From the NCBI RefSeq assembly GCF_032854445.1, contig NC_088301.1:56037187-56101186 (forward strand): 64,000 bases of DNA, read 5' to 3'. This document shows positions 36,303 to 48,300 of this stretch, piece after piece (position 1 is the first letter of the stretch; every line of letters begins with the position of its first letter). Source of the stretch: Liolophura sinensis. Taxonomy: Eukaryota > Mollusca > Polyplacophora > Chitonida > Chitonidae. Below the pieces are notes generated by a model. It saw only the letters and a program-made list of their open reading frames with translations, made no database searches and was not told where the DNA came from. The position numbers and the translations under genes were made by a program.

Positions 36303-37840
36303 ACGCATGCGCCCTTGTAGTGAGCAATGCTCACTGGGTCTAATAGGTACAATGATTTGATTGATTTTGTATGACATTATTATTGTATGTACATAGCAAT
36401 CATGGTTAAGTTTATGAGGTTGAGGAAAGCTTTGCTTTGTTTCAGTGTGTAGTATTTTATTAACTCCATTTAACTTTCATGGTACTGAAATCACATATAG
36501 CAATGTTCAGCACGTAATTTCACGACATTAGGATAATGGATAAGGGAAAATGGAAAGTGAGAAGGGTGACGATTTCAATTCTTTACTCCTTGAAGGAACA
36601 AAAACTTATTTCAACAATGTACATAGATTTCCCTCTTCCATTAATTTCTTAATTACTGTGTAACGAACACAAATCAAATTAATACACTTGTACATCATCT
36701 CATTTAGGGACAACTTACATATTGCCACCAAATACACTTCTAAAACACCCGTTTGCATTAAGGTTACCTGTTAACACACGCTGCATAAGTGTCTTTTCAT
36801 GCCAGTTTTATTCACTTAAGAGAAACGTGGCGGAGTTCCTTTTATTACATCCAGATCACACTCTAAGTTTCCATGGAGCATTCTAATTTTGTATGGCGCT
36901 CAAATACAGGTATGAAACTATCGCGGTCGTGCTTATAACATTGTTTATGGGTTATCAATGTTACACATAGCCTGTTGGGTATCTTCATAGCCTGGAATTG
37001 GTAACATTTATACAAAAGTACTACATACACAGGGATATTATTGTATCATGTACATGCGATATTTTGTAAGTCATACGCTGTGAACCGGAACGAAGTACAT
37101 TTATGTAATAGTCCTTTGAATTACTTAGCAATGATCAGTTACCAAAAGGAGAGTCTTACATACAAAATCTTATACATTGGGTTTTACAATTTTACCTATA
37201 ATGAATCCTTAATATATAGAGTAACATGTTTTACTGGGATAACTCCACACTTCGTGGTTTTGTCATTTCCTATATTTATCTTAAGATATGTAGTTTTTAT
37301 ATAGAATAATACCACTATATGAAGTATTTGATCTGAAGGATAGTAATGGGATCAAATGAGGACTGCCCGACAGAGCCGCGTGGGGCCGGAGTAATGTGCG
37401 TTAGGGGTGGGACAGACAAGACAATACATCAGAAGATAAGCCAACACATCTCAGCTTGGGATATAAACAAATGCCTAAACATGTTCGTATACAAACCTTT
37501 AGCTGCTGTAAATATTGCTGGGAAGAGCTCCACACAACAAACACTTGTTTGTTTGTTGGAAACAAGTAAACATTTAATAGAATCATGCTTTATCCCTCGT
37601 CAGCATAATGTTATAGTCCTACCCCACCACCACAAATGTCTAATTTTGCTGTCTCTATGTAAGGCATAATTATACATTTTCATACACATATGACCCTGTC
37701 AATATTTTCCAAGGTCACAAGGCAATTTCATTTGAGTCTTGGTGAATACAAGTGTTATAAACAAATTTAATTCAATATTTGTTTCTTAAAAAGGTATACA
37801 ATACGGATGTAACAGTTTATCACTAGGTACCTTTTTAAGG

Positions 37841-37920
37841 TATAAAAGCCTCCAAGTATGTATGAAAACATCATGGCCGCTTCAAATAAAACACGTAGAA
37901 ATGAAATCATGTTTCACTAA
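37841..37920 (+). promoter_or_regulatory. TATA-like box and 15-codon ORF, copy 1 arm
   Basis: TATAAAAG at 37841-37848 stands 25 bases before CATCATGG. The ATG at 37873 opens MAASNKTRRNEIMFH and stops at 37918-37920. Both the TATA box and the peptide are unchanged in copy 2 (58000-58079), although neighbouring bases differ. Fifteen residues are too few to claim a gene, and the same strand shows no continuation. Confidence 0.3.
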
Positions 37921-38089
37921 AGCAGTTGTCAAATATGTCCAGCAATTCATGTCTATGAAACCATTTGAAAGATTTTAGCTTTTCAGTAGCAGAAAAACAA
38001 ATGTTTGAACGTAAATCGATGAGGTATTTATTTTTATTCTCTGCCACAAGTATACTTGCTCTAAGGTCTCCACCCCAACTTGCTGTCAT
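37907..38089 (-). other. 60-codon minus-strand ORF in the arm, unassigned
   Basis: Begins MTASWGGDLRASILVAENKN and ends HRHELLDIFDNCFSET. Copy 2 keeps the frame over 63 codons (58066-58257), the only length change being a 9-base in-frame insertion. The decayed left arm of copy 2 carries the same segment near 52940-53010 with a frameshift. No known domain is recognised. It may be an exon remnant of the ancestral element, or chance. Confidence 0.3.
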
Positions 38090-38187
38090 CTTTTCAATTA
38101 ATAGAACACAGAATTATTGCTTTTAAGCTCGAGTGAGTAGATAACAGACAAGGACCAAAACAGTGGCGTGGCTGCCAGTTTATCCAA

Positions 38188-38265
38188 CCAATGAGAATGC
38201 GGCAATGTGATCCACAATCCAATCAGAAGATTTGCATTTGACAAGAAAACTTGCACCCTATAAAA
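38188..38265 (+). promoter_or_regulatory. CCAAT boxes and TATAAAA, copy 1 arm
   Basis: ACCAATGAG near 38188, a CCAATCAG near 38218 and TATAAAA at 38259-38265 are spaced like a core promoter reading outward into array E. The same layout is present in copy 2 (TATAAAA at 58427-58433; the second box is CCAATAAG there). Transcription is not shown by sequence alone. Confidence 0.35.
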
Positions 38266-39149
38266 TCTTCAGAAGACGATAATCCACATAATCCGATTAA
38301 CAGATTATTGCTTTATCTGCCCCTCTTCCCTAAAATCATGTACCGACCTGAGAAATGATTCGTGTATATAACAGTGCTAAATTTTCTCTATCACAGAACT
38401 CACGGCATCAGGTGAAGACGGTGAAGAAGAAAGATGTCATTGAAGAGACACATGTACATTCAGACAGATCTTCGCCGTACCAAGTCACATCACAAAACCA
38501 TTCTCAAAGAGTTATTGAGATATACAGCGAATGTTTCGTGTTTTCCCTAAACAAATCTAGCAGAAGTCATTTATTGGAAACAAGGCGAAAGAGACTACGG
38601 ATTGGTAAGTTACATTACAATACTTCTTAGGCATTAATTTTACACCAAATTAGCTAACGGAAGTAATCAAGATAAAAAACACACAACGCTAAAAACATGT
38701 AAGGTATGAAGTAATCATGCGTAGATGAACTAAAACTGTTTTATAAATTTCACATATTGCGTTAATAATGGGTAGGTGTTTCACACTTTATTCTTTCAGT
38801 TAACTAGTGGTTTTCCTACACAAACTTATCTCACGGAAATCTTCGTTACACAAACAAGACAACACACTCACTACATATTTCTCTAATAATGTGTTCATAC
38901 TGCGTACAAATTTCATACTGCTTTTTTCTTCTGTCCTCCGTACATTATCTAACAGAAGTGTACAAGAAAGAATGAAGATGATAGTCTCACTGCAGATTTA
39001 AAATGAATGTGCTAAAACTGCGTAGGCATTTCACATTGGGTTATTTTCATCTCCCGTGTGTTTTTACAACAGAACATTATCTAACGGAAGTCTACTAGAA
39101 AGGAACAGTATAAAAGTCCGACTAACGATTTGGAAGCGCTTTGCTAATA

Positions 39150-39820
39150 TTGCGTAGGTATTTTACACTGGGCTCTCTTCATCTCCAGTGTATCTTCCCT
39201 ACACAACATTATCTAAAGGAAGTCTACTTAAAAGGAAGAGGATGAAAGACCGACTACAGATTTGGAAGTACTTTGCTAAAATTGCGTAAGCATTTCACAC
39301 TGGGCTCTCTTCATCTCCCGTGTATCTTCCCTACGCAACTTCATATAACGGAAGTCTGCTAAAAAGAAAAATGACGAAAGACCGACAACAGATTTGAAAG
39401 TACTTTGATAATATTGCGTAGGCATTTCACACTGGGCTCTCATCATCTCCCGTGGTGTCTTCGCTACACAACATTATCCAACGAGGTCTACTAGAAAGGA
39501 ACAGGATGAAAGGCCGACTACAGATTTGGAAATACTTTACTAATGTTGCGTAGGCATTTCACACTGGATCCCTTTCATCTCCCGCGTGTTTTCCCTACGC
39601 AACGTTATCTAGCGGAAGTCATCCAAGAAGAAAGAAAACAAATGACACATAAAAAATTTCTAAGTGATGTGCTAGTGTTGTGTAGGTATTTCACTATGAG
39701 CTTTCTTTATCTCCCGTGTGTTTTCCTGACTCAAGACTATCGATAAAAGGCATCTAGATGAACTAAAACAGCAGACACACAGATCTGTGCAGAAGTGTAC
39801 CAATATTAAGTTGGCATTTC
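39150..39820 (-). repeat. Multi-monomer block in array E, copy 1
   Basis: About five monomers, marked by the odd variants CTTCATATAACGGAAG, CCCGTGGTGTCTTCGC and ACTGGATCCCTTTCATC. They repeat 3,551 bases on without net length change (CAATATTAAG at 39801 against CAATATTGAG at 43352). Confidence 0.85.
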
Positions 39821-41659
39821 ACACTGGACTCTCTTCATCTCCCGCGTGTCTTCCCTGCGCAATAATATCTAGCAAAAGTCATCCAAAAAGAAACAAAACA
39901 ACAAACAGACAACCAATATGTGAGTAATGTACAAAAGTTGCGTATTTTCCCTACACAACATTATCTAACAATGGGATATAGATAAAGCAAAACAAGAAAG
40001 AGACAATAGATTTGTACAAAAATGTGCTAATATTTAATATATATAACCGATTTGCAAAGGTTTCTTCAGCTCCCGTGTATCTTCCCTACGTAACATTATC
40101 TAACTGATTTCATTCTTAAAGAAACAGAACAAAAGACATACAGCGAATTTGTAAGTGATGTGCTAGTGATGAGTAGTCATTTCATTATGAGCTTTCTTTT
40201 CTTGTCTTTTCCTGACTCAAGATTGTCGAAAAAGGGCATCTGGATGAACGAAAAAAACAGACACAGTATAGATTTGAGGAGAACTGTGCTAATATTGCGT
40301 AGGCATTTCACACTGGGTTCTCTTCATCTCCCGTGTGTTTTTCCTACTCGAGATTATCTAGCGCAAGACTACTAGAATTGAAAAAGATTAAAGACGACTA
40401 TACATTTGGAAGTATTTTGCTAATATTGCGTAGGCATTTCACACTGGGCTTTCTTCATCTTCCGTGTGTCTTCTCTACACAACATTATCAAACGGAACTC
40501 ATCTATGAAAAAAGAAAACAAAAGAGAGACAAAAAATTTCTAAGTGATGTGCTAGTGTTGCGTAGGTATTTCACCATGAGCTTTCCTTATCTCCTCCTGA
40601 CTCAAGATTATCGATAAAAGGCATCTAGATGAATTAAAACAGCAGACACACAACAGATCTGTGCAGAACTGAGCTAATACTGCGTAGGCATTTCACACTG
40701 GGCTCTCTTCATCTCCCGTGTGTCTTCCCTACACAACATTATCACGTCTAAGATTATGCTGACTCAAGATTAATGAAAAAATGCATCTGGATACACTAAA
40801 ACAGCAGACAAAGCACATATCTGTTTAGAAGTTAAAACTGGGATCTCTTCATCTTCCGTGTGTCTTCCCTACACAACATTATCAAGCGGAGGTCTCCTAG
40901 AAGCTAATCTTCAGCACCCGTGTGTCTTCCCTGTGCAACATTATCTAGCAAAATTCATCCAAAAAGAAACAAAACAACAAACAGACAACCAATATATAAA
41001 AAATGTACAAATGTTGAGTTTTTCCCTACACAACATTATCTAACAAAGGAATATAGATGAAGCAAAACAAGAAACAGACAATAGATTTGTACAAAAATGT
41101 GGTAATATGTAATATGTATAACCGATTTGAAAGGGTTTCTTCAGCTCCTGTGTATCTTCCCTACATAACAATATCTAACGGACTTCATTCATAAAGAAAC
41201 AGAACAAAATACATTCAGCCAATTTGTAAGTGATGTGCTAATGTTGCGCAGTCATTTCATTATGAGCTTTCTTTATCTCCCGTGTGTTTTCCTGACTCAA
41301 GATTATCGAAAAAATGCATCTGGACGAACCAAATCAGCAGACACAAATCTAATCTATGCAGAAGTGTGCTAATATTGCGTAGGCATTTCACACTGGGCTC
41401 TCATCATCTTCAGGTGTGTCTTCCCTACACAACATTATCTAGCGGAGGTCCACTAGAAAGGAACATGATGAAAGACCGACTACAGATTTGGAAGTACTTT
41501 GCTAATATTGCGTAGGTATTTCACACTGGGCTCTCTTCATCTTCCGTGTGTCTTCCCTAGACAATATAATCGAGCGGAAGTCTACTTGAAAGGAGCAGGA
41601 TGAAAGACCGACTACAGATTTGGAAGTATGTTACTAATATTGCAAAGGCCTTTGACACT

Positions 41660-42540
41660 GGGATGTCTTCATCTCCCATATGTTTTCCCTACACAACATT
41701 ATCTAGCCGAAGTCTACTTAAAAGGAGTAGGATAAAAGACCGACAACAGATTTGAAAGTACTTTGCTAATATTGCGTAGGCATTTCACACTGGGCTCTCT
41801 TCATCTCCAGTGTGTCCTCCCTACACAACATTATCAAGCGGAAGTCATCCACGAAGAAAGAAAGCAACACACAGAGAAAAAATTTCTAAGTGATGTGCAA
41901 GTGTTGTGTAGGTATTTCACTATAAGCTTAATTTTTCTCCCGTGTGTTGTCCTAACTTCAGATTATCGATAAAAGGTATCTAGATGAACTAAAACAGCAG
42001 GCACACCACAGATCTGTGCAGAAGTGTGCTAATACTGCGTAGGCATCTCACACTGGGCTCTCTTCATCTCCCGTGTGTCTTCCCTACACAACATTATCAA
42101 ATCGAAGTCTACCAGAAAGTAACAGGATGAAAGACCGACTGCAGATTTGGAAATACTTTGCTAATGTTGCGTAGGCATTTCACACTGGATCCCTTTCATC
42201 TCCCGCGTGTTTTCCCTACGCAACATTATCTAGCGAAACTCATCCATAAACAAACAGAACACGAAACAGACAACCAGTATGTAAGGATTGTACAAATATT
42301 ACATATTTTCCCTCCACAATATTATCTAAAAACGGCATATAGACGAAGCAAAACAAAAAAGTAAAACAAAAAATTTCTTCAAAAATATACAAATATGTAA
42401 TATGTGCTACCGATTTGTAAGTAATATGCTAATATTGCGTAGGCAATTTACACTGGGTTCTCTTCATCTTCCGTGTGTCTTCCCTGCAAATCATTGTCTA
42501 ACGGAAGTCATCTAGGAAAAAAACAAAAGAAAAGACAGAC
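41660..42540 (-). repeat. Higher-order block, array E copy a
   Basis: Matches 44532-45390 at a constant offset of 2,872 bases (for example GTAAGGATTG at 42281 and GTAAGAATTG at 45153). Part of it (41870-42360) also matches 30800-31290 in array C at an offset of 11,071 bases, across the composite element. Confidence 0.8.
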
Positions 42541-42700
42541 AGAAAATTTGTAAGTAATGTGCTAATATTGCTTAGGATTTTTAATATGACCATATTTTTT
42601 ATCTCCCTTGTGTTTTCTTGAAACAAAATTATCAAAGAAAGGCATCTAGATGAACCAAAACAACAGACACACCATAGATCTGTGCAGAACTGTGCTAATA

Positions 42701-43371
42701 TTGCGTAGGCATTTCACACTGGGCTCTCTTCATCTCCAGTGTATCTTCCCTACACAACATTATCTAAAGGAAGTCTTCTTAAAAGGAAGAGGATGAAAGA
42801 CCGACTACAGATTTGGAAGTACTTTGCTAAAATTGCGTAGGCATTTCACACTGGGCTCTCTTCATCTCCCGTGTATCTTCCCTACGCAACTTTATATAAC
42901 GGAAGTCTGCTAGAAAGAAAAATGACGAAAGACCGACTACAGATTTGAAAGTACTTTGATAATATTGCGTAGGCATTTCACACTGGGCTCTCATCATCTC
43001 CCGTGGTGTCTTCGCTACACAACATTATCCAACGAGGTCTACTAGAAAGGAATAGGATGAAAGACCGACTACAGATTTGGAAGTACTTTGTTAATGTTGC
43101 GTAGGCATTTCACACTGGATCCCTTTCATCTCCCGCATGTTTTCCCTACGCAACGTTATCTAGCGGAAGTCATCCAAGAAGAAAGAAAACAAATGACACA
43201 TAAAAAATTTCTAAGTGATGTGCTAGTGTTGTGTAGGTATTTCACTATGAGCTTTCTTTATCTCCCGTGTGTTTTCCTGACTCAAGATTATCGAAAAAAG
43301 GCATCTAGATGAACTAAAACAGCAGACACACAGATCTGTGCAGAAGTGTACCAATATTGAGTTGGCATTTC
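42701..43371 (-). repeat. Multi-monomer block in array E, copy 2
   Basis: Partner of 39150-39820. The same variant order continues beyond it with lower similarity, so the duplicated unit was probably larger. Confidence 0.85.
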
Positions 43372-44531
43372 ACACAGGGTTCTCTTTATCTCACGTGTGT
43401 CTTCCCTGCGCAACATTATCTAACAAAATTTATCCAAAAAAAAAACAAAACAACAAACAGACAACCAATATGTAAGTAATATACAAATATTGCCTATTTT
43501 CCCCACACAACATTATCTAACAAAGGGATATAGATGAAGCAAAACAAGAAACAGACAACAGATTTGTACAAAAATGTGGTAATATGTAATATGTATAACC
43601 GATTTGTAAGGGTCTCTTCAGCTCCCGTGTATCTTCCCTACATAACATTATCTAACGGACTTCATCCATAAAGAAACAGAACAAAAGACATACAGCCAAT
43701 TTGTAAGTGATGTGCTAGTGTTGCATAGTCATTTCGTTATAAGCTTTCTTTATCTCTCGTGTGATTTCCTGATTCAAGATTGTCGAAAAAAGGCATCTGG
43801 ATAAAAGAAAGCAACAGACACACAACATATTTGTGCAGAAGTGTGCTAATATTGCGTAGGCATTTCACACTGGGCTCTCATCATCTTCCCGTGTGTTTTT
43901 CCTACTCAACAATTTCTAGCAGAAGTCTACTAGAATTGGAAAGGATGAAAGACCGATTACACATTTGGAAGTATTTTGCTAATATTGCGTAGGCATTTCA
44001 CACTGGGCTTTCTTCATCTCCCGTGTGTCTTTCCTACACAACATTATCAAGCGGAAGTCACCCACGAAGAAAGAAAACAAAAGACTGACAAAAAATGTCT
44101 AAGTGGTGTGCTAGTGTTGCGTAGGTATTTCACTATGAGCTTTCCTTATCTCCCGTGTGTTTTCCTGACTCAAGATTATCGAAAAAATGCATTTGGATTA
44201 ACCCAAACAGCAGACACAAAACAGATCTGTGCAGAAGTGTGCTAATATTGCGTAGGCATTTCACACTGGGCTCTCTTTATCTCCCGTGTATCTTCCCTAC
44301 ACAATATAATTGAGCGGAAGTCTACTTGAAAAGAGCAGGACGAAAGACCGACTACAGATTTCGAAGTATGTTACTAATATTGGGAAGGCATTTCACACTG
44401 GGCTCTCTTTATCTCCCGTGTATCTTCCCTACACAATATAATTGAGCGAAAGTCTACTTGAAAGGAGCAGGACGAAAGACCGACTACAGATTTGGAAGTA
44501 TGTTACTAATATTGCAAAGGCATTTCACACT

Positions 44532-45390
44532 GGGCTGTCTTCATCTCCCGTATGTTTTCCCTACACAACATTATCTAGCCGAAGTCTACTTGAAAGGAGT
44601 AGGATAAAGGACCGACTACAGATTTGAAAGTACTTTGCTAATATTGCGTAGGCATTTCACACTGGGCTCTCTTCATCTCCAGTGTGTCCTCCCTACACAA
44701 CATTATTAAGCGGAAGTCATCCACGAAGAAAGAAAACAAAACACAGACAAAAAAATTCTAAGTGATGTGCTAGAGTTTTGTTGGTATTTCACTATAAGCT
44801 TTATTTTTCTCCCATGTGTTTTCCTGACTTAAGATTATCGATAAAAGGCATCTAGATGAACTAAAACAGCAGACACACCACAGATCTGTGCAGAAGTGTG
44901 CTAATATTGCGTAGGCATCTCACACTGGGCTCTCTTCATCTCCCGTGTGTCTTCCCTACACAACATTATCTAATCGAAGTCTACCAGAAAGGAACAGGAT
45001 GAAAGACCGACTGCAGATTTGGAAATACTTTGCAAATGTTGTGAAGGCATTTCACACTGGATCCCTTTCATCTCCCGCGTGTTTTCCCTACGCAACATTA
45101 TCTAGCGAAACTCAACCGTTAACGAACAGAACACGAAACAGACAACCGGTATGTAAGAATTGTACAAATATTGCATATATTCCCTACACAATATTATCTA
45201 AAGAAGCATAAAGATGAAGCAAAACAAGAAAGAGACAAAAGATTTGTTCAAAAATATACAAATATGTAATATGTGCTACCGATTTGTAAGTAATATGCTA
45301 ATATTGCGTAGGCAATTTACACTGGGTTCTCTTCATCTCCAGTGTGTCTTCCCTCCAAAGCATTATCTAACGAAAGTCATCTAGGAAAAA
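44532..45390 (-). repeat. Higher-order block, array E copy b
   Basis: Partner of 41660-42540. A 39-base deletion inside the last linker (about 45390) then shifts the offset to 2,833. Confidence 0.8.
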
Positions 45391-48300
45391 ATGTGCTAAT
45401 ATTGCTTAGGATTTTCAATATGACCATTTCTTTTATCTCCTTTGTGTTTTCCTTAAAAACAAAATTATCAAGAAAAGGCATCTAGATGAACCAAAACAAA
45501 AGACACACCATAGATCTGTGCAGAACTGTGCTAATATTGCGTAAGCATTTCACACTGGGTTCACTTTATCTCAAGTGTGTATTCCCTGCTCAACATTATG
45601 AAGCAAAATTCATTCAAAAAGAAACAAAACAACAAACAGACAACCAATATGTAAATAATGTTACGTTTTTTCCCTGCAAAACATTATCTAACAAAGGGAT
45701 ACATATAAAGCAAAACAAGAAAGAGACAATAGATTTGTACAAAAATGTGCCAATATGTAATATGTATGACCGATTTGTAAAGGTTTCTTCAGCTCCTGTG
45801 TATCTTCCCTACATAACATTATCTAACGGACTTCATCCATAAAGAAACAGAACAAAATACATACAGCCAATTTGTAAGTGATGTGCTAGTGTTGCGTAGT
45901 CATTTCGTTATAAGGTTTTATCGACAATCTTGAGTCGTGTGATTTCCTGATTCAAGATTTTCGAAAAAATGCACCTGGATGAAGGAAAAAAACAGACACA
46001 CCATAGATTTGTGCAGAAGTGTACTAATATTGCGTAGGCATTTCACACTGGGTTCTCTTCATCTTCCGTGTGTTGTTCCTACACAACATTATCTAGCGGA
46101 GATCTTCTAAAAAGGAACATGATGAAAGACCGACTACAGATTTCGAAGTATATTACTAATATTGCTTAGGCATTTCCTACTCAATATATCTAGCGTAAGT
46201 CTACTAGAATTGAAAAGGATGAAAGACTGACTACACATTTGGAAGTATTTTGCTAACATTGCGTAGGCATTTTACACTGGGCTCTCTTCATCACCCGTGT
46301 GTCTTCCCTACACAACAATATCAAGCCGAAGTCATCCACGAAGAAAGAAAACAAAAGACAGACAAAAAAATTTTTAAGTGATGTACTAGTCTTGCGTAGG
46401 TATTTTATTATGAGCTTTCTTGATCTCCCGTGTGTTGCAGACTCAAGATTATTGAAAAAATGCATCTGGATGAACTAAAACAGCAGACACACCACAGATC
46501 TGTGCAGAACTGTGCTAATATTGCGTATGCAATTCACGCTGGGCTCTCGTCATCTCCCGTGAATGTTCCCTACACAACATTATCTAGAGGAGGTCTACTA
46601 GAATTGAAAAGGATGAAAGACCGACTACACATTTGGAAGTATTTTGCTAATATTGCGTAGACATTTGGCACTGGGCTTTTTTCATCTTCCGTTTGTCTTC
46701 CCTACACAACATTATCAAGCGGAAGTCACCCAGGAAGATAGAAAGCAAAAGAGAGATTAAAAATTTCTAAGTGATGTGCTAGTGTTGTGTAGGTATTTCA
46801 CTAGCAGGAGGTCCACTGGCTACTTAAAAGCAACAGGATGAAAGGCCGACTACAAATTTGAAAGTATGTTACTAATATTGCGAAGGCATTTTACATTGGG
46901 CTCTCTTCATCTCCCGTATGTTTTCCCTACACAACATTATCTAGCCGAAATCTCCTTGAAAGGAGCAGGATGAAAGACCGAATACATATTTAAAAGAACT
47001 TTGCTAATTTTGCGTAGGCATTTCATACTGGGCTTTCTTCATCTCCAGTGTGTCTTGCCTACACAACATTATCAAGCGGAAGTCATCCATGAAGAAAGAA
47101 AACAAAAGAGAGAGAAAAAGTTTGTAAGTGATGTGCTAGTGTTGCGTAGGTATTTCACTATGAGCTGTTTTTATCTCCCGTGTGTTTGCCTGACTCAAGA
47201 TTTTTTAAAAAGGGCATCTAGATAAACTAAAACAGCAGACACAAAACAGATCTGTGTAGAAGTGTGCTAATATTGCGTAGGCATTTTAAACTGGGCTCTT
47301 CATCTTCCGTGTGTCTTCCCTACACAACATTATCTAGCCAAAGTCTACTAGAATGGAACAGGATGAAAGACCGACTACAGATTTGGAAATACTTTGCCAA
47401 TGTTGCGTGGGCATTTTACACTGAATCCCTTTCATCTCCCGCGTGTTTTCCCTACGCAACATTATCTAGCAAAATTCATTCAAAAAGAAACAAAACAACA
47501 AACAGAGCACCAATATGTAATTAATGTACAAATATTGCCTATTTTCGCTACGCAACATTATCTAACAAAGGGATATAGATGAAGCAAAACAAGAAAGTGG
47601 CAATAGATTTGTACAAAATGTGCTAATATGTAATATGTATAACCGATTTGTAAGGGTCTCTTCAGCTCCCGTGTATCTTCCCTACATAACAATATCTAAA
47701 GGACTTCATCCATAAAGAAACAGAACAAAAGACATACAGCCAATTTGTAAGTGATGTGTTAGTGTTGCGTAGTCATTTCGTTATGAGCTTTCTTTATCTC
47801 TCGTGTGATTTCCTGCTTCAAGATTTTCCAAAAAGGGCATCTAGATAAACAAAACAACAGACACACTATCGATCTGCACAGAACTCTGCTAATATTGCGT
47901 AGGCATTTCACACTGGGCTCTCTTCATCTCCTGTGTGTTTTTCCTACACAACATTATCTAGCGGAAGTCTACTAGAAAGGAACAGGATGAAAGACCGACT
48001 ACAGATTTGGAAGTACTTTGCCAATGTTGCGTAGGCATTTCACACTGGGCTCTCTTCATCTCCCGCGTGTCTTCCCTACACAACATTATCTAGCGGAAGT
48101 CTACTAGATGGGAACATAATCAAAGACCGACTACACATTTAAAAGTACTTTGCTAATATTGCAAAGGCATTTCACACTGGGCTCTCTTCAACTCCCGTGT
48201 GTCTTCCTTACACAACATTATTAAGCGGAAGTCATCCACGAAGATAGAAAACAAAACACAGACAAAAAATTTCAAGGTGATGTGCTAGTGTTGTGTAGGT

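Larger units (their letters stand above)
32613..38630. mobile_element. Composite inverted-arm element, copy 1
   Basis: Order: left arm 32613-33224, centre 33225-36302 (reverse-transcriptase relic on -, satellite array D on +, unique 1.1 kb) and right arm 36303-38630. The left arm is the reverse complement of 36303-36959. The outer 1.7 kb of the left arm is missing, cut at the junction with array C. A paralogous copy lies at 52430-58790. The layout resembles a foldback transposon with very long terminal inverted repeats, or an inverted segmental duplication. No transposase is visible. Confidence 0.75.
36303..38630 (-). repeat. Right inverted arm of copy 1
   Basis: The longest intact arm, about 2.3 kb. 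36303-36959 pairs with the left arm of copy 1. About 36300-37540 pairs closely with 53425-54660, and 37540-38610 more loosely with 52430-53425. It contains two TATA-like sites, CCAAT boxes and short frames described separately. Its outer end is a degenerate type-2 satellite monomer (GTGTTTTCCCTAAACAAATC and TAGCAGAAGTCAT near 38540-38570). Confidence 0.82.

Noticed and set aside
37346-37669. 107-codon frame in the right arm (begins MGSNEDCPTEPRG)
   Set aside because: Copy 2 splits it into two frames (57470-57694 and 57607-57828) through a microsatellite length change, and the left arm of copy 2 does not keep it. The nucleotide conservation is explained by the arm duplication.
38355-38630. 91-codon frame ending near a GTAAGT, resembling a first exon behind a promoter
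   Set aside because: The equivalent frame in copy 2 is broken by a 1-base and a 6-base difference, and the last third is a decayed satellite monomer. The promoter-like sites alone were kept.
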